From IMG/VR virus record IMGVR_UViG_3300028800_001007, positions 1 through 33,333 of that record: a stretch of DNA of 33,333 nt. One strand, 5' to 3'. The translations under genes and the position numbers were made by a program. The first letter of the stretch is position 1. The number at the start of each line of letters is the position of its first letter. The notes beneath the pieces are model-generated. The model was not told the DNA's origin. It worked only from the letters and a program-made list of their open reading frames with translations, and made no database searches. Below, in pieces: positions 1 through 6,554 of this stretch. The stretch is from a virus.

Positions 1-459
1 TGTCGATAGCCGCGATCCACACCGCGTTACCGAGCGCGGTGGGGAGCATCCGCGCGAACATCTTCACGATGTTCTCCCAGACGATCGTTCCTGACGTCTG
101 GCCGGATTCCTTGTTCACCGTGGCAACGGCCGGGCAGTTCACGAAACCGAGAGGCTCCCCAGTGCCGGTTCCCTGCATGAACGCGTAATCCTCGTAGAAC
201 GCGATGGCCTTCGGGAACACCTGGTCGAAGAAGCTTGAGAACGCGACCGCGTCGGCGAGCAGCTCGTTGGGGATCTCCGCGTAACCGGTCAGCTTCTTCG
301 CGTCGAGGACCACCCGGCCGAACGACGCCTGCGACTCGGTGAGCGCCGCGCCTTCCTCAGTCCAGTAGCAGACGATGCCACCGAACACGCTGGACACGTT
401 CGACGTCGAGTCGATCATCGGGATGGGCACCCGGAGGGTTTCCATCGGGATGACCTGCG
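1..459. repeat. Terminal direct repeat, left copy (matches 32875-33333)
   Basis: Bases 1-459 align without gaps to 32875-33333 with five mismatches, near positions 125, 161, 206, 235 and 332. The repeat lies inside the major capsid gene. Read in the capsid frame, all five differences fall at third codon positions and are synonymous (Val, Thr, Ala, Ser, Ser). The window therefore wraps around a unit of about 32,874 bp, but the two ends are not copies of the same molecule. A circular permuted genome assembled from sister variants, or tandem related prophages, would both fit. Confidence 0.9.
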
Positions 460-1006
460 CCCGTGGCCGCACAATCGACGACTCAAGGGCCCACTGGAGG
501 ATGTCCGAGCGGAGGGTTTCCGGGATCAGGAAACCACCGTCAGCGGGGACCTCGGAACTGAACGAGTTCTGGATCTTCCGCAGCCGGTCCACCTTGCCGC
601 GCAGCTCGTCCGCGTTGCGGAGGGTCTGCGAGTGATGCCAGATCGCCTGGAAGTACTCGGCGGTCCCGTTGAACTCGCTGTCAATCTGGGCACCAGGCGC
701 AGCCTTGTTGTACGCGGCGCCACGGCCACCGGAGACACCGTTGCCGATGACCGGCTTCCCGGCCCGCAGGCTAACCGGCGGGGTGCTCACCGCGCCGTTC
801 TCCTTGAGCCACTCGGCGAGAATCACCTGGGTCTGCTCACGGACCTGCTTCAGCGCCTCGTCGTCCTTGTTCAGGAAGTTAGTGGCGTACGCGCCGAAAA
901 ACTCCTTCATGGAGTCCTTGTCAGCGAACACCTCTTTCATGCGGGCGGTGTCGCCGATCATGTCCTCAAGCTCGTCGGGAGCCGTGGGGATTACTACCTT
1001 GCTCAT
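1..1006 (-). CDS. Major capsid protein, HK97 fold (N-terminal part, cut by window edge)
   Basis: The frame opens at an ATG at 1006 that overlaps the protease stop (ATGA) and is open to base 1. The N-terminal stretch of about 120 residues is charged and helix-rich (MSKVVIPTAPDELEDMIGDT at the start), as expected for the scaffold-like delta domain that the neighbouring protease removes. The rest matches the C-terminal piece at the other window end. Joined through the terminal repeat, the gene has about 455 codons, normal for capsids with a fused delta domain. The order portal-protease-capsid is classical for HK97-like phages. It builds the icosahedral head shell. The family call is firm; the exact cleavage site is not visible. 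Confidence 0.9.
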   Translation of the reverse strand, partial: MSKVVIPTAPDELEDMIGDTARMKEVFADKDSMKEFFGAYATNFLNKDDEALKQVREQTQVILAEWLKENGAVSTPPVSLRAGKPVIGNGVSGGRGAAYNKAAPGAQIDSEFNGTAEYFQAIWHHSQTLRNADELRGKVDRLRKIQNSFSSEVPADGGFLIPETLRSDILQWALESSIVRPRAQVIPMETLRVPIPMIDSTSNVSSVFGGIVCYWTEEGAALTESQASFGRVVLDAKKLTGYAEIPNELLADAVAFSSFFDQVFPKAIAFYEDYAFMQGTGTGEPLGFVNCPAVATVNKESGQTSGTIVWENIVKMFARMLPTALGNAVWIAAID

Positions 1007-1731
1007 CCTGCTGTCGCCTCCCTAAGAGCCGATCGGAATACGTCGGGATCCCACGCGAACAAATCGTCAGCGGGGGGGCTGGCTGGTTCCCCGGATGGCG
1101 GGGCGCCCTCTGGTTTCCTGGCACCGAAGATGGACAGGTCCCAGGAGTTCTCAGGGACGGCTTTAGCGCCCTGGACTTCGTCGGCGAGACCGGCGGCAAC
1201 GGTTTCCTCCGCTGACAGCCACGTTTCGGCGCGCATCTGCTCACGCCAGTGCCCCGCAGGCTTACCGGTGCGGTCCGCGTAAATGCTCGCGATGTTGTCA
1301 CTGGTCTTATCGAGGAGCTTCGCGGTTTCGAGCATGTCGGCCGCGTTGCCGACGCACAGGCCGAATCCGTCGTGGATCATCATTGTCGAGTTGCGGGCCA
1401 TGATGACCTTGCCGCCTGCCATCGCGATAACCGACCCGATCGACGCGGCGAGGGAATCAACAATGACGGTCACGTCACCGCGCTGCTTCAGGCTGTTGTA
1501 AATCGCGATGCCGTCGAAAACCTCGCCGCCGGGCGTGTTCAGGTGCAGCTCAATGGGCCCGGTGATCGCGGCCAGGTCCTTGATGAAGTCCTGGGCGGTC
1601 ACCCCGAAGTAGCCGATCTCGTCGTAGATCATGACCTGTGCGGGGCCGTTGTCGCGGTTCTCGATGCGGTACCAGTCATTGCGGCCCTGGCGCAGGTTCA
1701 CGATCTGCCGGGCGGTCCGGACACGGTTCAT
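1003..1731 (-). CDS. ClpP-like (S14) prohead maturation protease
   Basis: A 242-residue protein with the ClpP crotonase-like fold. LHLNTPGGEVFDG lies near residues 63-75, the nucleophile Ser97 sits in the SLAASIGS motif, and His120 in MMIHDG. At the third catalytic position, before the WLSAEE motif, there is Glu (about 169) where ClpP has Asp; phage members often read AETWLSAEE here, so this need not mean loss of activity. The tail after about residue 195 is Pro/Gly-rich. It would cleave the capsid delta domain during head maturation. The gene is coupled by four-base ATGA overlaps to the portal upstream (1728-1731) and the capsid downstream (1003-1006), so the three are translated together. 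Confidence 0.92.
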   Translation of the reverse strand: MNRVRTARQIVNLRQGRNDWYRIENRDNGPAQVMIYDEIGYFGVTAQDFIKDLAAITGPIELHLNTPGGEVFDGIAIYNSLKQRGDVTVIVDSLAASIGSVIAMAGGKVIMARNSTMMIHDGFGLCVGNAADMLETAKLLDKTSDNIASIYADRTGKPAGHWREQMRAETWLSAEETVAAGLADEVQGAKAVPENSWDLSIFGARKPEGAPPSGEPASPPADDLFAWDPDVFRSALREATAG

Positions 1732-3092
1732 CGGGCACCTACCTTGTGGCCGTTCTGGTGGCCGTTCAGGCCGTAGCGGAGGGACCGGATCATCTGGTTG
1801 ACCGCGTCGTCCGCCGGGGCCGCTGCGCCGTCCTCAGCGTCGGCAGGAGGCTTAGGTGCCACGGGAGCTGGCGGCGGCGCGGGGGCCTTGAATGACATGG
1901 CGGGCAGCCCGACGACCTCAAGGACATCGGCGGGGTCAAAACCGGCACCGACGAGAAGCTGCGCCGCTGCGGATTTCGCCGTGAGTTCCGCCGCGTCCTG
2001 TTCCCGGTTCGTCGGGACCGGTGTCACATAGTCGAATTCGACAGCCGCGCCCGTGGTCCCGAACATCGGCAGGAACTGCTCATTGAGCGCTGTTTTCCAC
2101 CGGTCCAGGCGCGGGATAACCTGCCATGCGGCGAAAACTTCCTCACCGGTCTGCGCGTTGGCCCGGTTGACATCATCTGACACGCCGAGCATCACTTTGT
2201 GGATGCCGAAAACCTCGCGTATGACATCGCGGCCGAGTTCCCGGAGCGCGGTGAAATCCATGTCGCGCATCGACATCTGGTTCGGCACCCACGTCATGCC
2301 GCCTTCGAGGACAGCGACCCGGTGCGCCCGCGACACGCCGCGGTGTGTTTCCCGCCACCGGTTCGTAAGCGCGTTCCACTCGTCATCGTCGAGGGAATGG
2401 TCAACCTGGATAACCCCGGCAGGCTGTGCGCTGTTGATGAAGAAATTGCGGTTCCACTCGGCGCTGTACCGGGACGCGTCAACGTCAACGAGGATTGCCT
2501 GAATCGGGCCGAGGCCACGGTAAGGGTCCAGCGGGTTCGGGTACCTGACCTGGATGACCTCGTTAACTTCGAGAGGCACCTTTTCCCGGTCCGGGCCCGT
2601 GTAGACATAGCCCTTCAGGTACGACGCGGCGTCCGGGACTGGTTCCATCCGGTCCGCCCGCACCGGCCAGATACCAGTCGGGAACGACGCGCGGGAATCC
2701 CGCTCAATGACCCACCACGATTCGCCGGTCAGGTCAAGGGATTGCTGGCCGATTTCCATCAGGCCGGGCTGTGAGAAGAAACTGTTCGGCCGGTTCAGCA
2801 CCGACAGCGCCTGGTGCTGAAGCACTTCCGTCCGCTGGTCCGACCCAACGTCCGTCGTCGCATACCTGACCCGGCGGTCCTGGTTTTTCCGGTACAACCG
2901 CCACTCGACCCGCGACACTGCGTTAGACAGCAGCGAAACGCACTGCCACACGGTGCCGACCGAGCCGAACGACCGCATGTACATTTCCTGGTCGTTCTGG
3001 CCGGGGAACAGCGGCACCCGTTCCATGGACGGGCTGGCGTACCGCACGGGCGGCGCCTGGCCGAGAATCCTGCCGATGAGGCTCCGGGTCAC
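1728..3092 (-). CDS. Portal protein, HK97 family
   Basis: 454 residues. The N-terminal VWQCVSLLSNAVSRVEWRLY segment, a central VNEVIQVRYPNPLDPYRGLG block and a later VFGIHKVMLGVSDDVNRANA block are typical of the phage_portal family (PF04860). The length is usual. The C-terminal 50 residues are Ala/Pro-rich. The portal dodecamer forms the DNA entry vertex and docks the terminase and head-tail connector. It follows the small membrane-protein gene with a four-base overlap (3089-3092) and overlaps the protease by ATGA. Unusually, its terminase partners lie on the opposite strand. Confidence 0.93.
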   Translation of the reverse strand: MTRSLIGRILGQAPPVRYASPSMERVPLFPGQNDQEMYMRSFGSVGTVWQCVSLLSNAVSRVEWRLYRKNQDRRVRYATTDVGSDQRTEVLQHQALSVLNRPNSFFSQPGLMEIGQQSLDLTGESWWVIERDSRASFPTGIWPVRADRMEPVPDAASYLKGYVYTGPDREKVPLEVNEVIQVRYPNPLDPYRGLGPIQAILVDVDASRYSAEWNRNFFINSAQPAGVIQVDHSLDDDEWNALTNRWRETHRGVSRAHRVAVLEGGMTWVPNQMSMRDMDFTALRELGRDVIREVFGIHKVMLGVSDDVNRANAQTGEEVFAAWQVIPRLDRWKTALNEQFLPMFGTTGAAVEFDYVTPVPTNREQDAAELTAKSAAAQLLVGAGFDPADVLEVVGLPAMSFKAPAPPPAPVAPKPPADAEDGAAAPADDAVNQMIRSLRYGLNGHQNGHKVGAR

Positions 3093-3367
3093 ACGCCCCC
3101 GGTGAAGTGCCAGTCAAGGACCAGCAGCGACAGGCCGGTGACGATCAGCCCGGCCACGGCCGAGGCCAGGAAGCACCCTGCGTCGATAACCGCGAGGCCG
3201 GCGATGGTCAGCGCACCGCCGGCCGCGCGGCGGCTGAGGGGACCTGCGGCGCGGCCGGCGCGTGCGACAGCATCCACCAGGGCAGCAGCCAACGGCCGGC
3301 CAGGCCGGTGCCCAGTTGGCGCAGCTACAGCGACATAGCCCCCACGTATGGATGCGGCCGGATTCAT
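3089..3367 (-). CDS. Small membrane protein, first gene of the late operon
   Basis: 92 residues with a basic N-terminal half and one long hydrophobic stretch (about residues 50-86, ending in LIVTGLSLLVLDWHF) that could form one or two membrane helices. The stop overlaps the portal start (ATGA), which supports it as a real gene. A GAAGGA ribosome-site candidate lies about 12 bases before the ATG, a little far. No family is recognised. A membrane protein here could be a holin-like lysis protein, and it is the only candidate of that kind in the late operon, but there is no direct evidence. The first 20 bases overlap the divergent small-terminase frame. Confidence 0.6.
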   Translation of the reverse strand: MNPAASIRGGYVAVAAPTGHRPGRPLAAALVDAVARAGRAAGPLSRRAAGGALTIAGLAVIDAGCFLASAVAGLIVTGLSLLVLDWHFTGGV

Positions 3368-3761
3368 AGATCCGGTCTATCCTTCAGATTACAGGCACAT
3401 AACGGCCTTGTCACGTCAAGGTCACGGTTACGACACGCCGAGGGGGCATCTGACCGAGCCGCCGCGTCTCCGGGATGCCCGCGAACTCCTCGCCCCGGCG
3501 ATCGAGGAAACCATCGACGCCCTGATGGACAAAGGACTTGGCCCCGAAGACGCCGCCGCAGTCAAACTCGCCCGGCGCTACGCCGACGTCATCGACACCC
3601 ACAAAGACCAGGCATGGGCAATCCGGTGGATCGGCCCGCTGCTACTCGACGTCCTCGAATCCCTCGGCGCAACCCCCGCAGTAAGGGCGAAGCAGAAGGG
3701 GGGTCCAGTGCCGAATGGCGAAAACCGCCTCCAAGCGCTCCGCGCAGCTCGTCGGGCATGA
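3348..3761 (+). CDS. Terminase small subunit (putative)
   Basis: 137 residues, mostly alpha-helical, with a central LLAPAIEETIDALMDKGLGP segment and a basic C-terminus (NGENRLQALRAARRA). Size, charge and position directly before and overlapping the large terminase gene (3715-3761) fit a small terminase, the DNA-recognition half of the packaging motor. The start is uncertain: ATG 3348 overlaps the divergent gene by 20 bases and has no clear ribosome site, while in-frame TTG 3408 is possible. The call rests on context more than on motif. Confidence 0.7.
   Translation: MDAAGFIDPVYPSDYRHITALSRQGHGYDTPRGHLTEPPRLRDARELLAPAIEETIDALMDKGLGPEDAAAVKLARRYADVIDTHKDQAWAIRWIGPLLLDVLESLGATPAVRAKQKGGPVPNGENRLQALRAARRA
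3386..3414 (-). promoter_or_regulatory. Weak candidate promoter for the leftward late operon
   Basis: On the minus strand, GTGACA (3414-3409) is followed by a 17-base gap and TAATCT (3391-3386). The -35 is one base from consensus, but the -10 is poor. A start near 3379 would leave a leader of about 12 bases. This is the only promoter-like sequence I can find before the head genes, and it lies inside the reading frame of the divergent small terminase gene. Confidence 0.25.
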
Positions 3762-5157
3762 ACACCCCCGCCTGTTCACCCCCCCGCTGCGGCCCCTTAA
3801 CCGCAAAACCAGCCGGGGATACGAGGTCGCCGAATTCGCGGAACTCATCGGTGAGCCGCTGCTGCCATGGCAGCGGTGGGCCGCGATACACGCAATGGAA
3901 CTCAAACCCGGCGGCGGCTACCGGTTCCGCGTCGTCCTCATTCTCGTCGCAAGGCAGAACGGTAAGTCGCAACTCAAGCGCACCGTCTCCCTATGGCGCC
4001 TGTACATGGACGGTGCCCGCCTGGTACTCGGCTGCGCCCAGGACGTATCCCTTGCCCGTGAGCAGTGGAGCATGGCACTCGAAACCATCCACGCCTGCCC
4101 CGACCTGTCCGCCGAACTCGACCAGGTCCGCCGCGTCAACGGCGACGAATGGTGGAAGCTCGCCGGAGGCGGCCGGTACAAGATCGCGGCCTCCAACCGG
4201 CGGGCCGGCCGCGGACTGTCCATCGACGAACTCAACATCGACGAGCTGCGCGAGCAACGATCCTGGGACGCCTGGTCCGCTCTCTCCAAAACCACGATGG
4301 CCAGGGCCGACGCGCAGACCTGGTGCATGTCCAACGCGGGCGACGACGAATCCGTCGTCCTCAACCAGCTCCGCGACGCCGCACTGTCCGGCCGCGACCC
4401 GTCCATCGGCCTGTTCGAGTGGTCCGCCGAAGACGGCTGCGAACTCGACGACCCCGCCGCGTGGCAGCAAGCCAACCCCGGCCTCGGCCACACCGTCAGC
4501 GAAACCGCGATCCGCTCCGCGCTCGGCACCGACCCCCCCAACGTGTTCCGCACCGAAGTCCTGTGCCAGCGCGTAGACCAGCTCGACGGCGCGATCGACC
4601 TTGCGGCCTGGAAAGCGTGCGCCGACGCGGCAGGGACGATGTCAGGGCTGCGGGACCGCCTCGCAGTGTGCTTCGACGTCGCCCCCGACGGGCGGCACGC
4701 CACGCTCGCCGCAGCAGCGATGCTCGACGACGGCCGGGTCCGCACCGAAATCATCCGCGCATGGAAAACGACCGACGAGGCACGCGGGGAACTCCCCGCC
4801 CTGCTCGACCGGATCAAGCCGGCGGCAATCGCCTGGTATCCGACCGGTCCAGGGGCAGCATTCGCGCCCATGCTCCGGGCCCGGCACACCTCCGTGGAGC
4901 TAACCGGCGGCAAAGTCGCCGAAGCCTGCCAGGGCCTAGCCGACCTCGCACAAGCCCGGCAAGTCGTCCACGCCGCCGACCCGCTCCTAGACGCCCACGT
5001 AAGCGGTGCACAGAAACTCAGCGCCGCCGACGGCTGGCGGTTTACCCGCAGAGGAGGCGGCCACGTTGACGCCGCCTACGCAGCGGCCGGGGCGGTCTAC
5101 GTGGCGCTGACAATGCCGCCTGCTAAGCGTGCACGCATCCGCATGCTCGTGGCCTGA
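3715..5157 (+). CDS. Terminase large subunit (packaging ATPase/nuclease)
   Basis: 480 residues. The ATPase part has a Walker A variant ARQNGKS at 79-85 and a Walker B region ending LNIDE (about 173-177), with QRWAAIHAMELK before it as in Terminase_1 (PF03354) proteins. The nuclease part shows FDVAPDGRHATLAAA with Asp320 and a C-terminal GGHVDAAYA with Asp451, both likely metal ligands. It cuts concatemeric DNA and pumps it into the prohead through the portal. A GAAGGGGG ribosome site precedes the ATG. The gene ends shortly before a strong hairpin. Length is normal and no defect is seen. Confidence 0.93.
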   Translation: MAKTASKRSAQLVGHEHPRLFTPPLRPLNRKTSRGYEVAEFAELIGEPLLPWQRWAAIHAMELKPGGGYRFRVVLILVARQNGKSQLKRTVSLWRLYMDGARLVLGCAQDVSLAREQWSMALETIHACPDLSAELDQVRRVNGDEWWKLAGGGRYKIAASNRRAGRGLSIDELNIDELREQRSWDAWSALSKTTMARADAQTWCMSNAGDDESVVLNQLRDAALSGRDPSIGLFEWSAEDGCELDDPAAWQQANPGLGHTVSETAIRSALGTDPPNVFRTEVLCQRVDQLDGAIDLAAWKACADAAGTMSGLRDRLAVCFDVAPDGRHATLAAAAMLDDGRVRTEIIRAWKTTDEARGELPALLDRIKPAAIAWYPTGPGAAFAPMLRARHTSVELTGGKVAEACQGLADLAQARQVVHAADPLLDAHVSGAQKLSAADGWRFTRRGGGHVDAAYAAAGAVYVALTMPPAKRARIRMLVA

Positions 5158-5160
5158 ACA

Positions 5161-5200
5161 CGGAGGGTGACCAGCCCGGATGGTCACCCGGCACCCTCCG
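5161..5200. terminator. Bidirectional terminator hairpin after the large terminase
   Basis: CGGAGGGTG (5161-5169) pairs with CACCCTCCG (5192-5200). Inside it GGTGACCA and TGGTCACC form a second, competing perfect 8-bp stem. It lies between the rightward terminase (stop 5157) and the leftward HNH gene (stop 5354), where a shared terminator is expected. There is no clean U-run on either strand. Confidence 0.65.
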
Positions 5201-5353
5201 CACACGGGGAGGGAAAAACACCGGCGGCGGCTGTGGGCCCGTTGCACTTCGCTGGACTTTTACCCCCCCTACGGAGCGTGACGACGCTGTGTGACGGGTG
5301 GCAGGGAGTGCCAGGCATGGTCGGAGTTCCTACCCCCCATGTGGGGTCTTCCA

Positions 5354-5632
5354 TTACCAGTTGGTTCGTGGCCTGGGTTCAGGATCGTGTTGTGCGTAGT
5401 GTGCACGGGATTCGGCTGATGTTTTGACTGCGTGGCAGACACGGCAGATGGCTTGCAGGATGGTGTGTTCTGGGTCGTTGGCGATGCCTATGACGTGGTC
5501 GGCTGTGTTGGCTTTGCCGAGGCATCCTGGCCCGTTTACTTCGCATTGGTAGCGTGCGCGTTGCAGTGCTGCTTTGCGTGCTCGTTTCCATGCGGGCGCG
5601 TCATATGCGGGGTTGTGTCCTTGCCAAGGCAC
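5354..5632 (-). CDS. HNH endonuclease
   Basis: 92 residues with a complete small HNH layout: Cys30 and Cys37, the ADHVIGIAND motif (Asp45-His46, Asn52), then CRVCHAVKT with Cys63, Cys66 and His67. It nicks or cuts DNA. Small HNH proteins beside terminases are needed for cos cleavage in HK97-like phages, so a packaging role is likely although it faces the terminase in convergent orientation. The start is GTG at 5632 with GGAGG three bases before it, a spacing seen at other starts in this genome; an ATG two bases earlier is out of frame. A 42-base perfect hairpin lies just upstream of the ribosome site. Confidence 0.88.
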   Translation of the reverse strand: MPWQGHNPAYDAPAWKRARKAALQRARYQCEVNGPGCLGKANTADHVIGIANDPEHTILQAICRVCHAVKTSAESRAHYAQHDPEPRPRTNW

Positions 5633-5647
5633 ATGCCTCCTGTTGTG

Positions 5648-5689
5648 CAGAACGACCCGTCACAAGATGGCTTGTGACGGGTCGTTCTG
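5648..5689. terminator. Perfect 19-bp inverted repeat with 4-base loop
   Basis: CAGAACGACCCGTCACAAG (5648-5666) and its exact complement (5671-5689) are separated by ATGG. It is the strongest small hairpin in the window. It lies between the 83-residue gene and the HNH gene, with the HNH ribosome site only about 8 bases beyond it. It may be a terminator or attenuator for the end of the early operon. A protein-bound palindrome related to packaging is an alternative. No U-run follows. Confidence 0.7.
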
Positions 5690-5717
5690 TGGATACCCCT
5701 TGTTCATGGTATCGGGT

Positions 5718-5969
5718 TCAGGGCAGGATTCCGCCTCGCCATGGGACGGGGTTCTGTGCGTGGTCTTCGGTGATGATGTCGCCGAGTTCGGTGTGGGTTT
5801 CTGCGGTGTGGGTTTTGCCGTTGTCGAGGCGGCGTGCGTACCAGGTGCTGCGTTCGTAGTAGATGCGGTAGAAGTCGCTCCACCGGTCGCGGAGCTGGCC
5901 GAGCCTGCGGTGCAGGACGATGACGGGGTCATTCTCGGGGTCGGGGTCAATGCCGGTCTGGGTGTCCAT
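5718..5969 (-). CDS. Hypothetical protein, 83 residues
   Basis: An acidic, tyrosine- and tryptophan-rich protein (LGQLRDRWSDFYRIYYERST in the middle). Codon use and composition look genuine. No known domain is recognised. ATG at 5969 has only a poor ribosome site. It is divergent from the small GntR-type regulator, so the 78-base gap between them may be a control region. It is followed by the 19-bp inverted repeat and the HNH gene. Confidence 0.6.
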   Translation of the reverse strand: MDTQTGIDPDPENDPVIVLHRRLGQLRDRWSDFYRIYYERSTWYARRLDNGKTHTAETHTELGDIITEDHAQNPVPWRGGILP

Positions 5970-5988
5970 GGCGATATCAAATCATGCT

Positions 5989-6004
5989 GTGGCATACCGT
6001 GGCA
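5989..6004 (+). promoter_or_regulatory. Candidate operator: direct repeat GTGGCA spaced 10 bp
   Basis: GTGGCA occurs at 5989 and again at 5999, one helical turn apart, in the gap between the divergent 83-residue gene and the GntR-type gene. Two half-sites on one face of the helix are typical of small regulators, so this could be the autoregulatory site of the adjacent winged-helix protein. There is no further evidence. Confidence 0.35.
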
Positions 6005-6047
6005 CCCCTGAGGGTGACTTGATCTTCGCAGGTCAGGCCTCCGTAGC

Positions 6048-6287
6048 GTGTATGCCGTGGTAGAGCGTGGTACGCCTGTGCCCCCGTCGCGGCAGATAGC
6101 GGGGTTCCTGCGTGCCCGGATCGTGTCGGGTGAGCTGGGGCCTGGTTCGCCGTTGCCGTCGATCGTGTCGTTGTCGCAGGAGTACGGGGTGGCGACGAAC
6201 ACCGTGAGGAAGGCTCTGCGGGTCCTGCGTGATGAGGGCCTGATTGAGTCTGTGCCTGGTTACGGGACGTTCGTCGCCGCCCGCTGA
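6048..6287 (+). CDS. GntR-type winged helix-turn-helix regulator, DNA-binding domain only
   Basis: 79 residues that make a bare GntR winged-helix domain: SRQIAGFLRARIVSGELGPG, then SLSQEYGVATNTVRKALRVL (recognition helix) and a wing ending GYGTFVAAR. No effector domain follows, so it probably responds to no ligand. Mini-GntR proteins act as Kor-type regulators in actinobacterial plasmids and AICEs. GTG 6048 is the assumed start; GTG 6057 is also possible. It ends eight bases before the convergent small membrane gene. Confidence 0.85.
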   Translation: MYAVVERGTPVPPSRQIAGFLRARIVSGELGPGSPLPSIVSLSQEYGVATNTVRKALRVLRDEGLIESVPGYGTFVAAR

Positions 6288-6294
6288 TGGCGTG

Positions 6295-6429
6295 TTACGA
6301 CCGTTCGTAGAAGATGCTGAATAGCAGGAGTACTGCTACTACGAATTTGAGGTCTGCCGGGATGTTGTGGAGGAAGCAGAGCAGGAGGACGACCCAGACC
6401 GCGTCCACGAGCGCGCGGAGAATTTTCAT
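6295..6429 (-). CDS. Tiny membrane protein, 44 residues (paralogue A)
   Basis: ATG at 6429 gives MKILRALVDAVWVVLLLCFL, then a second hydrophobic stretch FVVAVLLLFSIFYERS and a TAA stop. Two short membrane helices are likely. The second helix matches the end of the neighbouring 39-residue protein almost exactly, reflecting a 41-bp DNA duplication. It follows that gene by five bases, with GGTGG as a possible ribosome site. Function unknown. Confidence 0.6.
   Translation of the reverse strand: MKILRALVDAVWVVLLLCFLHNIPADLKFVVAVLLLFSIFYERS
6306..6346 (-). repeat. 41-bp direct repeat, copy 1
   Basis: 39 of 41 bases match 6446-6486, exactly 140 bp away. The repeat encodes the shared FVVAVLLLxSIFY membrane segment at the ends of two adjacent tiny genes, in the same frame in both. 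The two differences are adjacent and fall in the variable codon. Confidence 0.85.
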
Positions 6430-6434
6430 GCTGG

Positions 6435-6554
6435 TTACCACCATCCGTAGAAGATGCTGAGGAGCAGGAGTACTGCTACTACGAATGCGCCGACTACCGC
6501 TGTGGCTACGACGCAGCCGAAGACGGCGGGGCCGAGTCCGTCGTCGTCTCTCAT
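6435..6554 (-). CDS. Tiny membrane protein, 39 residues (paralogue B)
   Basis: ATG at 6554 overlaps the stop of the 26-residue gene (ATGA). The product MRDDDGLGPAVFGCVVATAV continues into FVVAVLLLLSIFYGWW: a short acidic start and one or two membrane helices. This frame is also open far upstream into the sigma-like gene, so automated calling would swallow it into a 342-residue fusion. The ATGA coupling and the change in composition argue for an independent gene. Confidence 0.6.
   Translation of the reverse strand: MRDDDGLGPAVFGCVVATAVVGAFVVAVLLLLSIFYGWW

Noticed and set aside
1-459. Treating the mismatches between the window ends as sequencing errors
   Set aside because: All five are silent third-position changes in the capsid frame, which points to real divergence under selection.
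3107-4576. 489-codon plus-strand frame over the terminase genes
   Set aside because: Off-frame translation of the small and large terminase; Ser/Pro/Arg-rich low-complexity product without motifs.
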